Assembly (NCBI GenBank): GCA_030528325.1
Contig: JAUMZD010000008.1
Span: 1 to 64,000, forward strand
Direction of reading: 5' to 3'
Length of the DNA stretch: 64,000 nt
DNA from: Lautropia sp.
GTDB taxonomy: Bacteria; Pseudomonadota; Gammaproteobacteria; Burkholderiales; Burkholderiaceae_E
Shown here: positions 33,616 to 42,887 of the stretch, piece after piece
Layout of the letters: every line of letters begins with the position of its first letter
Numbering within the stretch: the first letter of the stretch is position 1
The notes under the pieces: generated by a model
What the model was told of the DNA's origin: nothing
The model's input: only the letters and a program-made list of their open reading frames with translations
Database searches by the model: none
Made by a program: the position numbers and the translations under genes

Positions 33616-35843
33616 CCCAAAAGCTCCTTCATGTTGAGGCTGATCTTTTTAGCCAGGAGAGCTGCTTGCTCGTTCAACTCCGCCAGCTCATCATGAATCT
33701 CCCGCATCTTCTCGATGAAGTCCTCTTCGTCGTCATCGGTGCTGGGGGCCACGCCGACATAGCGGCCGGGGGTGAGGGAGTAGTCGTTGGCGGCGATCTC
33801 TTCCTGTGTGACGGCCTTGCAGAGACCGGGCACGTCGTTGAAGATGCCGTGTGGAAAGCGGGTGTGAAGCCAGTGTCCCTGCTGGATGAAATAGCCGGCC
33901 TGTTTCAGCGTGTGCAGACTCTGGTCGCGGACAGTGGGCGCATCCTGTTTGTCGTCTGCGGCTTTCAGCTGCTCTTTCAGGACACGGATGCTGGCAGAGT
34001 CGAAGTGTTTCGACAGGCGTGCACGCAGGGTTTTTTCGGCGGTGTCGAGCAGGCTCAGGCAGTGCTTGTGTCGGGCTTCCAGGGCCTTGCTGGTGCTTTT
34101 CAGCAACGGCAACAGGGTTTCGAGCTGTTGTTGTGCTTCAGCCAGGGTGGTGTGTGGCGGCAGCTGGCCGTCTGGGCCGGCCTTGCTTGCCAGTTGATTC
34201 GATAGGGCAGAGGCAGCATCCAGCAAGGCTTGAGTGGCTTCCCGGGTGCTTGTGTCCGCCTGTGCGGCCTGGATGGCTTGCTGGAAGTCGGCCAGCACTG
34301 GTGTCAGCTCGGCCTGTCTGGCAGCCCGTGCCTGCTGCTGCTCGGGGGTTGGGGCGGTGTTTCGGGGCAACGGGTCGAGCAGGTCTTCGGCACTGCTGCT
34401 TGTGGCAAAGGTGTTCAGCTTGTCGAGCAGCTGGTTGATGGCATCATGATCCTGCTGCAATCGGTCCGCCAGTTGGCCCATCCAGCTTTGGGCTTGCTGC
34501 TGATGCTGGTGCAGCAGTTGCCGATACTTGTCCTGTTCGCCACGATACAGCCAGACGATGGCCGTCAGGTTGGCCAGCTGTTCGTCGGTGAAGACATGCG
34601 AGCGGGCCGACACGACGTGATAGACGCTGCGGGCGTCGATCATCAGCACCTGATCCTTCAGGTCGTCGGGCTTGCCCTTGTCGTAGAACCACAGCGTGCA
34701 GGGCAGGCTGACGGTGTAGAAGAACTTGTTGCCGATGGACATCATCACGTCGACGTGGCCTGTCCTGACCAGTTTTTCGCGGATGTCGCGGTCCTTGTTG
34801 CCGGCATCCGAGGCACTGGAGGCCATGACGAACCCGGCGCGGCCGCTGTCGTTCAGGTAGGCATAAAAATACTGGATCCACAGGCTGTTGGCGTTCGAGA
34901 TGGCGCCGGTCTTGCCGTTGGTGCCGGGCAGGCCAAAGGGCAGGCGTCCTTCCGGTGCAACCTGCTTTTCGATCTTTTTGGTATCCACCCCATCGACGTT
35001 GAAAGGGGGATTGGCCATGACGAAATCGCAGGCGCCAACCAGCTCGTCGATCTGCTCGTAGAAGGTGTTGCCTTGCCGCAGGTTGGTGGCGTCCAGGCCA
35101 TGCACCGCCATGTTCATCCGGGCCAGGCGGGTGTTGGTGTCGCTTTTCTCCTGTCCGTGGAAGGTGACAGCCTTGTTGGTGTCAGCGTGGCGCACATCCT
35201 CGATGAAATGCCCGGTCTGCACGAACATGCCGGCCGAACCGCAGGCCGGGTCCAGCACCAGACCGTGATCAGGTTCGATGATGTTGACGATCATCCGCAC
35301 CAGCGATGGTGGCGTGAAGAACTCGCCGCCCTCCTGCGCGCCGCTCATCGCGAACTTGCTGAGGAAATATTCGTAGATGCGACCGAAGACATCACCCGTG
35401 GCGTTCTGCAGCGCCTCACGGTTGAAGATCTTGATCAGCTCGGCCAGCAGATCGGACTCGAAGGTGGTATAGCCGCGGGGCAGTGCACCGGCCAGTACTT
35501 CATGGTCAGCCTCGATCAGGGTCATGGCCTGGTCGATCAGTTCGCCAATGCTGGCATCGGTCGGCTGGCTGGCGATGTAATCGAAGCGGGCTTCCTGGGG
35601 CAGGTAGATGGCGGCTTTGCTCCTGAAGCCCTGCTTGATCATGGCCTCCCGGCGCTCGGCCGGCACCCGGGCCGGGATCTTTGCCTCGACCTCGGGCAGA
35701 TAGGCATGAAAGCGGTTGGTGGCCTGCCGCAGAAAGATCAGGCCCAGCACGGGCATCGAATACTCGGTGGCGGTCAGCCTGGAGTTGGCCCGCAGCTGGT
35801 CGGCGGCCTCCCAGAGTTCATTTTCGAGTTGCTGGATGTTCAT
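33612..35843 (-). CDS. hsdM: Type I restriction enzyme methylase (M) subunit, long form
   Basis: An adenine-N6 methyltransferase using SAM. The N-terminal HsdM domain spans about 1-130. Motif I is LDPACGSAGMF (about 197-207) and motif IV VMANPPFNVDG (about 275-285). EGGEFFTPPSLVRM precedes motif I as usual. At 743 residues it is about 200 longer than common HsdM. The extra part (about 430-740) is helical, rich in Gln, Ala and Glu, and likely coiled coil, with a late segment ANDYSLTPGRYVGV normally found near the HsdM C-terminus. So the extension is an internal insertion. The start is 98 bases downstream of the uvrA stop on the same strand. Confidence 0.93.
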   Translation of the reverse strand: MNIQQLENELWEAADQLRANSRLTATEYSMPVLGLIFLRQATNRFHAYLPEVEAKIPARVPAERREAMIKQGFRSKAAIYLPQEARFDYIASQPTDASIGELIDQAMTLIEADHEVLAGALPRGYTTFESDLLAELIKIFNREALQNATGDVFGRIYEYFLSKFAMSGAQEGGEFFTPPSLVRMIVNIIEPDHGLVLDPACGSAGMFVQTGHFIEDVRHADTNKAVTFHGQEKSDTNTRLARMNMAVHGLDATNLRQGNTFYEQIDELVGACDFVMANPPFNVDGVDTKKIEKQVAPEGRLPFGLPGTNGKTGAISNANSLWIQYFYAYLNDSGRAGFVMASSASDAGNKDRDIREKLVRTGHVDVMMSIGNKFFYTVSLPCTLWFYDKGKPDDLKDQVLMIDARSVYHVVSARSHVFTDEQLANLTAIVWLYRGEQDKYRQLLHQHQQQAQSWMGQLADRLQQDHDAINQLLDKLNTFATSSSAEDLLDPLPRNTAPTPEQQQARAARQAELTPVLADFQQAIQAAQADTSTREATQALLDAASALSNQLASKAGPDGQLPPHTTLAEAQQQLETLLPLLKSTSKALEARHKHCLSLLDTAEKTLRARLSKHFDSASIRVLKEQLKAADDKQDAPTVRDQSLHTLKQAGYFIQQGHWLHTRFPHGIFNDVPGLCKAVTQEEIAANDYSLTPGRYVGVAPSTDDDEEDFIEKMREIHDELAELNEQAALLAKKISLNMKELLG

Positions 35844-35941
35844 GGATGGACGGGCACAGGACGAACGGGCAAAAGTTTAACGCGGACGCCGGTTCGATGC
35901 CGGGGGCAGGGGCTGGATAGAACGCAGTTGTGGTTCCCGTG

Positions 35942-38900
35942 TCACCCGGATTTGGTTTCTCCTTCCACCTGGCTGAAAAACGTCCGAAGCATCCGCCCCG
36001 TGTGGGTCTTGCCGGCCCTGGCCAGCTGGCGGGGCGGGGCTTCGGCCACGACCTGACCGCCGTCGACGCCGCCTTCGGGGCCGATGTCGATGATCCAGTC
36101 GGCTTCGGCCCAGAGGGTCTGGTTGTGTTCGATGACGAGGACGGTGTTGCCGGCATCGACCAGCCGGTGCAGGACGTGGACGAGTTTTTCCACGTCGGCC
36201 ATGTGCAGGCCGACCGTGGGTTCATCCAGCACGTAGAAGGTGCCGCCGTCGTGGATCTCGCCCTGATGGCCGGCCTTTCGGGCCCGGGCGCGGGTCATGG
36301 CCTGGGCCTTGGCCTCGCGCAGCGGATCGGCGGTTTCGGTCAGGGTGCGCACCTTGGCCAGTTCGGTCACGAGCTTGATGCGCTGCGCCTCGCCACCCGA
36401 GAGGGTCGGGCTCTGCTGGCCCAGCGTCAGGTAGCCGAGGCCCACGTCCTGCAGCAGTTGCAGCGGATGGGCGATGGATCGGTAGGGGGCGAAGAATTCC
36501 AGCGCTTCGTCCACCGTCATGCCCAGCACGTCGGCGATGGATTGACCGTTCAGCCTGACCTGATTCGTTTCGGCATCGAAACGGCCGCCGTGGCAGACAT
36601 CGCAGAGCACGCGCACATCGGGCAGGAAATTCATCTCGATGGTGCGCACGCCCTGGCCTTCGCAGGCCGGGCAGCGGCCGCCGGCCGTGTTGAAGGAGAA
36701 ACGCGAGGCGGTGTAGCCGCGCAGCCGGGCCTCGCTGGTGTCGGCAAAGAGGCGCCGGATCGCATCCCAGAAGCCGACATAGGTGGCGGGCGTCGAGCGT
36801 GGGGTCTTGCCGATCGGGGTCTGATCCACTTCCAGCACACGCTGGATGCCTTCCCAGCCGGTGAGTGCCTCGCAGTGGGGCAGTGCCCCCCGGTCGCCTG
36901 CCAGCCGCCGTTGCAGGGCGTCGAGCAGCACGTCGCGGGCGAAGGTGGATTTGCCCGAGCCGGAGACGCCGGTCACGACCGTCAGCCGCTTCAGCGGGAT
37001 GCGGGCCGAGGCGGATGTCAGGTTGTGCAGGTGGGCACCGTCGAGCCGGATCGACGGCGTGTCCTTGCCGACCGTGCGATGGGGTTTGTCGGGCAGCGGG
37101 GGCGGATGTCGCAGGAAGCGGCCCGTCAGGCTTGCCGGGTTGTCGGCCAGCTCATTCATCGTGCCGGTGGCGATGATCTGGCCGCCGAGCCGGCCGGCGC
37201 CCGGCCCGATGTCGATCAGGTGGTCGGCGCGGGCGATGGTTTCTTCGTCATGTTCGACGACCAGCAGTGTGTTGCCTTTCTGGCGCAGCCTGTCGAGGGT
37301 GTCGAGCAGCATCAGGTTGTTGCGCGGGTGAAGACCGATCGTCGGTTCGTCGAGCACGTAGCAGACCCCCTGCAGGTTCGAGCCGAGCTGGCCGGCAAGC
37401 CGGATGCGCTGTGCTTCGCCACCAGACAGTGAGGGGGCAGACCGGTCGAGCGTCAGATAACCCAGCCCCACGTCGATCAGGAATTGCAGGCGGTTCCGGA
37501 TTTCGGCCAGGATGCCGTCGGCAATCTCGTGCTGGCGCGCATCGAAATGTTTGCCCTGGGCGCCGACCCAGCGCAGTGCATCCTGCACCGAACGGGCCGT
37601 GACATCGGCAATCGACTCGTCACCCAGCCGCACATGCAGCGCGACCGGGTTCAGGCGCTGGCCGTGGCAGACCGGGCAGGGTTCGTCGGTGTAGGTGACG
37701 CCGGCGTCGGTCTCACCTTCCAGACCCGGCGTCAGTTCGTCGGTTCTGATCTTGCCTTCCACCTTCAGGCCGGTGCCGAGGCAGGCGGGACACCAGCCGT
37801 GCTTGGCGTTGAAGGAGAAGGAGCGAGGATCCAGCTCCGGGTAGCTGGTGCCGCAGTGGCTGCAGGCCCGTTTCGTGCTGAACAGCACCGTCGGCAGCGG
37901 GGTGTCGAGGTCCTCCTTCAGCCGGTTCACGTCTTCCAGCAGCATGACGATGCCCTTGCCGTGATGCAGGGCGGTGTGCAGGTGCTGACGCAACTCGTTC
38001 TCGGCTTTCGGGTCGATGCGCAGGTTCGCGACCGGCAGTTCGATGTGGTGTTCGACATAACGGTCGATGCGCGGAAAACGCTCGGTGGGCAGGAAACGCC
38101 CATCGACGCGCAGCATCGGGAAGCCCTTGCCCTTCGCCCATTTGGCCAGATCCGTGTAGACCCCCTTGCGGCCGACGACGAGCGGGGCCAGCAGGCCGAT
38201 CTCGCGGCCGCGATACTCACGCATGATGCGTGCCGCGATGCTGTCGAAGGATTGCGGCTCGATGGGCGTGCCGTCGTTCGGGCAGTATTGCGTGCCCAGT
38301 TTCTGATAGAGCAGTCGCAGGAAATGATGGATCTCGGTCAGCGTGGCGACAGTGCTCTTGCGACCGCCCCGGCTCGTGCGCTGCTCGATGGCGACGGTGG
38401 GCGGGATGCCGTAGATGCCGTCCACGTCCGGGCGTGAGGCGGGCTGCACGAACTGCCGGGCGTAGGCGTTGAGCGATTCGAGGTAGCGGCGCTGGCCTTC
38501 GCCGAAGACCACATCGAAAGCCAGCGTCGATTTGCCGCTGCCCGAGACGCCGGTGATGACGGTCATCTGGTCGCGCGGAATGTCGACGTCGATGTTCTTC
38601 AGGTTGTGTTCGCGGGCGCCGTGCACATGGATGGCGTGGCGGGCCCGATCCCGCGGCTGGCCGTCCTGCCAGACGGCGGCCGGTTCCTGAACCGTCAGTG
38701 CCGAACCGGGTGCGTGATGCCCTGCGTGCGCAGTCAGGGCATGACCGGATACCTCATGATCGTCAGCCTGAGCCGTCCGTTGTCCTGTGCTGGCCCGGGC
38801 CATCCACTGCGCCATCTCGGCTTCGTGGTTGCGCAGCGCGATGCCGGTGAAGGAAGCCGGGTTGGCCGCCACCTCGTCGGGCGTGCCGGTGGCCACGACC

Positions 38901-41900
38901 TGACCGCCATGTTCGCCACCCCCGGGGCCCAGATCGATGAGCCAGTCGGCGGCAGCGATCAGGTCGAGGTTGTGCTCGATGACCAGAACCGAGTGGCCGG
39001 CCTGCTGCAGGGCACGCAGCGCGCGCAGCAGCCTGGCGATGTCATCGAAGTGCAGGCCGGTGGTCGGTTCGTCGAACAGGTACAGCATGCCGCCGAGCTT
39101 GCGGCCGGCGCCCGTGCGGGGGGCGCCTTTCCTGCGGGCCTGTTCGGCGGCATCCGCCAGAAAGCCGGCCAGCTTCAGCCGCTGGGCTTCGCCGCCCGAC
39201 AGCGTGGGCACGGGCTGGCCCAGTTTCAGATAATCCAGGCCCACGTCGACCAGCGGTTGCAGACGGCGGGCGATGTCGGCGCTGTTGCTGAAGAAGGCCA
39301 GTGCCTGCCGGACCGTCATGTCCAGCACGTCCACGATCGAGGCCTCGACCGGACGGGCCATCGCGGTCTCGTCGCTGCGACCGCTCACGCGCACTTCCTG
39401 GATCTCGGGGCGGAAGCGCTTGCCGTCGCAATCGGGGCAGCGCAGGTACACGTCCGAGAGGAACTGCATTTCCACATGCTCGAAGCCGTTGCCGTGGCAG
39501 GTGGGGCATCGGCCGTCACCGGTGTTGAAGCTGAAGGTGCCGGCCGTGTAGCCGCGTTCCCTCGCCAGTTCGGTGGCGGCGAACTGTTTGCGGATCAGGT
39601 CGAAGGCGCCGACATAGCTGACCGGGTTGCTTCGCGTCGTCTTGCCGATCGGAGACTGATCGACGAAGACCACGTTCTCGATCAGTTCGGCGCCTGACAG
39701 TCTGTCGTGCTCGCCCGGGGTTTCGGTGGGTTCGCCCCGTGCCTTCAGCAGCGCCGGCAGCAGCACGTCCTGCATCAGCGTGGATTTGCCGCTGCCGGAC
39801 ACACCCGTCAGGCAGACGAGTCGTGTCAGCGGGATCTCGACGTCGATGTTCTTCAAGTTGTGGGCTCGCACGCCTTCCAGTCGAAGCCTCGGGGTGCGGG
39901 CGTCGACAGGCTGGGACAGGCGGCTGCCGACCTGCCGGCGGCCGGACAGGTAGTCGGCCGTCAGCGTGCTGGCGGCTGGCAGGGCGGCTGCCGGGCCGTC
40001 GAAGACGATCTCGCCGCCCCGTTCGCCGGGGCCGGGGCCGATGTCGATGATCCGTTCGGCGGCGAACATCACCTGCGGATCGTGTTCGACCACGACCAGC
40101 GAATTGCCGGCATCCTTCAGCCGGTGCATGATCCCGATGATCCGGTCCATGTCCCGGGGGTGCAGGCCGATGGACGGCTCATCCAGAATGAAGAGGGTGT
40201 TCACCAGTGAGGTGCCCAGCGCCGTCGTCAGGTTGATGCGCTGAACCTCGCCACCGGACAGGGTGCGGGACTGGCGATCCAGCGTCAGATAATCCAGCCC
40301 CACATCGCGCAGGAAGCGCAGCCGGGCCCGGATCTCGGTCATCAGCAGCTCGGTGGCTTCATCCAGCGGGGCCGGCAGGCCGATGTCGTCCATCAGCCGT
40401 GTCAGCCGGTCGATGGGCAGCAGCATCAGGTCATGCAGGGTCAGGCCCGGCAGGGTGTCGAGCTGTGGCCGTGTCCAGGCCGTGCCCATCGGCATGAAGC
40501 GCTGGTAGCGTCCGTGTTCGTCCGCGTCCTCACCGAAGGCCCGCCGGGCATCGGCCAGGCTGCCCACGCGCCACAGCAGGGCTTCGGGCTTCAGGCGGGC
40601 GCCGGCACAGGCCGGGCAGGTGGTGTAGGAGCGGTATTTGGAGAGCAGCACGCGGATGTGCATCTTGTAGGCCTTGCTCTCCAGCCAGTTGAAGAAGTTG
40701 CGCACGCCGTACCACTGGCGTTTCCAGTCGCCGCGCCAGTCCGGCGCGCCGTCGATGACCCAGCGCCGCTGTTCGGCCGGCAGGTTCTGCCACGGGGTGT
40801 GCAGATCGATGCCGGCGGCCTGGCCATGCTGCATCAGCTCGTCCTGCGCTTCCTTGAAGCTGGGTGTCTGCCATGGCTTGATGGCGCCTTCGGCCAGGGA
40901 CTTGCTGCCGTCCGGGATGACGAGATCCAGATCGAGGCCGATCACGCGACCGAAGCCACGGCAGGTCTCGCAGGCGCCCAGTGGCGAGTTGAAGGAAAAG
41001 AGGCTCGGGCTGGGCGGGGAATAGGCGATGTCGCAGGTGGCACAGGCAAACTGCGCGCTGTAGCGCCAGGGCGGCAGCTCGTTGCCCTCGTCGTCGAGGG
41101 GGATGACGCTGATCAGCCCCTTGCCCCGGTCGAGCGAGGCTTCGAGGCTGCCGGCCAGCCGGTCGGGGGTGACGGTGCTGGCCCGGAAGCGGTCGGCGAT
41201 GACGGTGAGCCGCAGGGGCGGGGTGGTGGTGGCCCGCTCGTCCGCACCTGCCGCTTTCGCAGCCTTACCCCGGGTCCTCGTCCGGGTCGAGCTGGCCGCG
41301 GTTCCGGCACCGGCGGCTTTTTCGGTGGCTTTGGCATTGCCGGCATCCTTGGCCCCCTTGGATCCTTTTTGACGCCCTTTGGCGCCCTTGTCCGCCTTGC
41401 CGGCCTCAGCGCCGGCCCCGGCTTCCGGCTCGAAGGGCAGTTCCTCTCGGCGGTGGATGCGGGTATAGCCCTGGGCGCTGAGCTGGGCCAGCACCTCGTT
41501 CTCGTCGAAACCGGCCGGCACCTTCACGTCGAAGGTCAGCAGCAGGCGCGGATCGCCCGCCTCGGCGGCACGGGCCAAGATGCTCTGGCTGATGCTGCCG
41601 ACATCATCGGCGCGGACAGGCTGGGCACACTGCCGGCAGTGCAGCGTGGCAGCATGGGCCATCAGCAGCTTCAGGTGGTCGTTCAGCTCGGTCATCGTGC
41701 CGACGGTCGAGCGCGAGGTGCGCACCGGGTTCGTCTGGTCGATGGCGATGGCGGGCGGCACCCCGTCGATGCTGTCCACCTGCGGCCGGTCCATCCGGTC
41801 GAGAAACTGGCGGGCATAGGCCGAGAAGGTCTCGACGTAGCGCCGCTGCCCTTCGGCATAGAGGGTATCGAAAACCAGTGACGACTTGCCACTGCCCGAC

Positions 41901-42052
41901 ACCCCGGTCACCACGACGAGCTGGCCGGTCGGCAGGTCGAGATCAAGGTTTTTCAGATTGTTCTGCCGGGCGCCACGAATGCGGATCGGCGGGCTGTGAT
42001 CGGCGGGGCGGGCGCCATGACCGGCAGAGGAGGGCGAGGGGCGTGCAGTCAC
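35942..42052 (-). CDS. uvrA: Tandem double-length excinuclease ABC subunit A
   Basis: The damage-recognition ATPase of nucleotide excision repair, here 2036 residues against about 950 for standard UvrA. It holds two full UvrA units in one chain: about 1-1090 and 1140-2036. Four Walker A motifs (GVSGSGKS near 50, 754, 1171 and 1696), four LSGGE signatures and four DEPS/T-GLH Walker B motifs are present and look intact. Each unit has both zinc-finger regions (CATC/CETC, CPTC/CPDC, CSHC/CPAC, CPAC/CDVC). A Lys/Ala-rich linker of about 60 residues interrupts the first unit near 218-278. Double UvrA forms are known in some betaproteobacteria; whether a single-length uvrA exists elsewhere cannot be told. 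Confidence 0.93.
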   Translation of the reverse strand: MTARPSPSSAGHGARPADHSPPIRIRGARQNNLKNLDLDLPTGQLVVVTGVSGSGKSSLVFDTLYAEGQRRYVETFSAYARQFLDRMDRPQVDSIDGVPPAIAIDQTNPVRTSRSTVGTMTELNDHLKLLMAHAATLHCRQCAQPVRADDVGSISQSILARAAEAGDPRLLLTFDVKVPAGFDENEVLAQLSAQGYTRIHRREELPFEPEAGAGAEAGKADKGAKGRQKGSKGAKDAGNAKATEKAAGAGTAASSTRTRTRGKAAKAAGADERATTTPPLRLTVIADRFRASTVTPDRLAGSLEASLDRGKGLISVIPLDDEGNELPPWRYSAQFACATCDIAYSPPSPSLFSFNSPLGACETCRGFGRVIGLDLDLVIPDGSKSLAEGAIKPWQTPSFKEAQDELMQHGQAAGIDLHTPWQNLPAEQRRWVIDGAPDWRGDWKRQWYGVRNFFNWLESKAYKMHIRVLLSKYRSYTTCPACAGARLKPEALLWRVGSLADARRAFGEDADEHGRYQRFMPMGTAWTRPQLDTLPGLTLHDLMLLPIDRLTRLMDDIGLPAPLDEATELLMTEIRARLRFLRDVGLDYLTLDRQSRTLSGGEVQRINLTTALGTSLVNTLFILDEPSIGLHPRDMDRIIGIMHRLKDAGNSLVVVEHDPQVMFAAERIIDIGPGPGERGGEIVFDGPAAALPAASTLTADYLSGRRQVGSRLSQPVDARTPRLRLEGVRAHNLKNIDVEIPLTRLVCLTGVSGSGKSTLMQDVLLPALLKARGEPTETPGEHDRLSGAELIENVVFVDQSPIGKTTRSNPVSYVGAFDLIRKQFAATELARERGYTAGTFSFNTGDGRCPTCHGNGFEHVEMQFLSDVYLRCPDCDGKRFRPEIQEVRVSGRSDETAMARPVEASIVDVLDMTVRQALAFFSNSADIARRLQPLVDVGLDYLKLGQPVPTLSGGEAQRLKLAGFLADAAEQARRKGAPRTGAGRKLGGMLYLFDEPTTGLHFDDIARLLRALRALQQAGHSVLVIEHNLDLIAAADWLIDLGPGGGEHGGQVVATGTPDEVAANPASFTGIALRNHEAEMAQWMARASTGQRTAQADDHEVSGHALTAHAGHHAPGSALTVQEPAAVWQDGQPRDRARHAIHVHGAREHNLKNIDVDIPRDQMTVITGVSGSGKSTLAFDVVFGEGQRRYLESLNAYARQFVQPASRPDVDGIYGIPPTVAIEQRTSRGGRKSTVATLTEIHHFLRLLYQKLGTQYCPNDGTPIEPQSFDSIAARIMREYRGREIGLLAPLVVGRKGVYTDLAKWAKGKGFPMLRVDGRFLPTERFPRIDRYVEHHIELPVANLRIDPKAENELRQHLHTALHHGKGIVMLLEDVNRLKEDLDTPLPTVLFSTKRACSHCGTSYPELDPRSFSFNAKHGWCPACLGTGLKVEGKIRTDELTPGLEGETDAGVTYTDEPCPVCHGQRLNPVALHVRLGDESIADVTARSVQDALRWVGAQGKHFDARQHEIADGILAEIRNRLQFLIDVGLGYLTLDRSAPSLSGGEAQRIRLAGQLGSNLQGVCYVLDEPTIGLHPRNNLMLLDTLDRLRQKGNTLLVVEHDEETIARADHLIDIGPGAGRLGGQIIATGTMNELADNPASLTGRFLRHPPPLPDKPHRTVGKDTPSIRLDGAHLHNLTSASARIPLKRLTVVTGVSGSGKSTFARDVLLDALQRRLAGDRGALPHCEALTGWEGIQRVLEVDQTPIGKTPRSTPATYVGFWDAIRRLFADTSEARLRGYTASRFSFNTAGGRCPACEGQGVRTIEMNFLPDVRVLCDVCHGGRFDAETNQVRLNGQSIADVLGMTVDEALEFFAPYRSIAHPLQLLQDVGLGYLTLGQQSPTLSGGEAQRIKLVTELAKVRTLTETADPLREAKAQAMTRARARKAGHQGEIHDGGTFYVLDEPTVGLHMADVEKLVHVLHRLVDAGNTVLVIEHNQTLWAEADWIIDIGPEGGVDGGQVVAEAPPRQLARAGKTHTGRMLRTFFSQVEGETKSG

Positions 42053-42458
42053 GATCGGGAGGCGCCGCGCTGGGCGTCATCGGGGGAAACCCCCTTATGG
42101 TAGTGGAGGGCGAGCCTATCCTGTTGCAGCCCGCGACTTGAGGGCTGAATCCTGAAATGCCTGGCAGTGCCACCCGGATAGGGAGGTGTTGATAGTAGCG
42201 GGCCTCAGCCTCCTTAGACTCAACTTTCAAATGCCACTCGAAGATCCCAGGCGTCAAGCGCAACAGGAGATCCGGTATGGTCATCGGGCAGCTTGGTCAT
42301 GAGTTCTTGAGACCTCTGCCAGTCGAAGGAGAGGGGTTGGGTACTGAAGAGTCGGGCAATGTCATGGAGACGGGTCTGGGCTCGCCCCGGCACGAAGAGT
42401 GGGGTGACACGTTCTAGAATCGGGTTCTTCCCTGTTTTGATGATCACGGAGGCCCACC
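42053..42458. other. Intergenic stretch upstream of uvrA and ridA; possible gene remnant
   Basis: A fragment of the dispersed repeat centre, TTGCAGCCCGCGACTT, is at 42124-42139. On the minus strand, 42220-42410 reads a protein-like tail (LHDIARLFSTQPLSFDW, then MTKLPDDHTGSPVALDAW) ending in TGA with no plausible start codon. It may be the 3' end of a lost gene; I do not recognise the family. Promoters for divergent uvrA and ridA should lie here but no clear pair was seen. Confidence 0.4.
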
Positions 42459-42839
42459 ATGTCCACCCCTGTTTCCACCCCCAATGCACCGGCCGCCATC
42501 GGCCCCTATTCCCAGGCGGTCCGCGCGGGCAACACCGTCTATCTGTCGGGGCAGATTCCGCTGGACCCGAAGACGGGCGAGGTGGTGAGTGGCGGTTTCG
42601 AGGCGCAGGTGCATCAGGCTTTCCGCAACCTGAAGGCCGTGGTCGAGGCATCGGGCGGGCGGCTGGATCAGGTCGTCCGTCTGGGGCTGTACCTGACGGA
42701 TCTGGGGCAGTTTGCCGTGGTCAACAGCATCATGGCCGAGTATTTCCAGGCACCGTATCCGGCCCGTTCCACCGTCGGCGTGGCCAGCCTGCCGAAGGGC
42801 GTGCCCTTCGAGGTCGAGGCCATCGTCGTCATCGAGTGA
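42459..42839 (+). CDS. ridA: RidA family enamine/imine deaminase
   Basis: Hydrolyses reactive enamine/imine intermediates such as 2-aminoacrylate to keto acids and ammonia, protecting PLP enzymes. It has 126 residues, the family norm. The signature is complete: PAAIGPYSQAVRAGNTVYLS, SGQIPLDPKTGE, AFRNLKAVVEASG and the C-terminal PARSTVGVASLPKGVPFEVE with the catalytic Arg. GGAGG lies six bases before the ATG. Confidence 0.95.
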   Translation: MSTPVSTPNAPAAIGPYSQAVRAGNTVYLSGQIPLDPKTGEVVSGGFEAQVHQAFRNLKAVVEASGGRLDQVVRLGLYLTDLGQFAVVNSIMAEYFQAPYPARSTVGVASLPKGVPFEVEAIVVIE

Positions 42840-42887
42840 GCGCACGAGCGCACGAAGGATGGACGCAGCGGATGGCTGATCGACGCG

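Noticed and set aside
34230..36056. A 608-residue open frame on the plus strand opposite hsdM
   Set aside because: It is antisense to a well-supported methylase gene, has no family motifs and reflects the lack of stops in GC-rich DNA.
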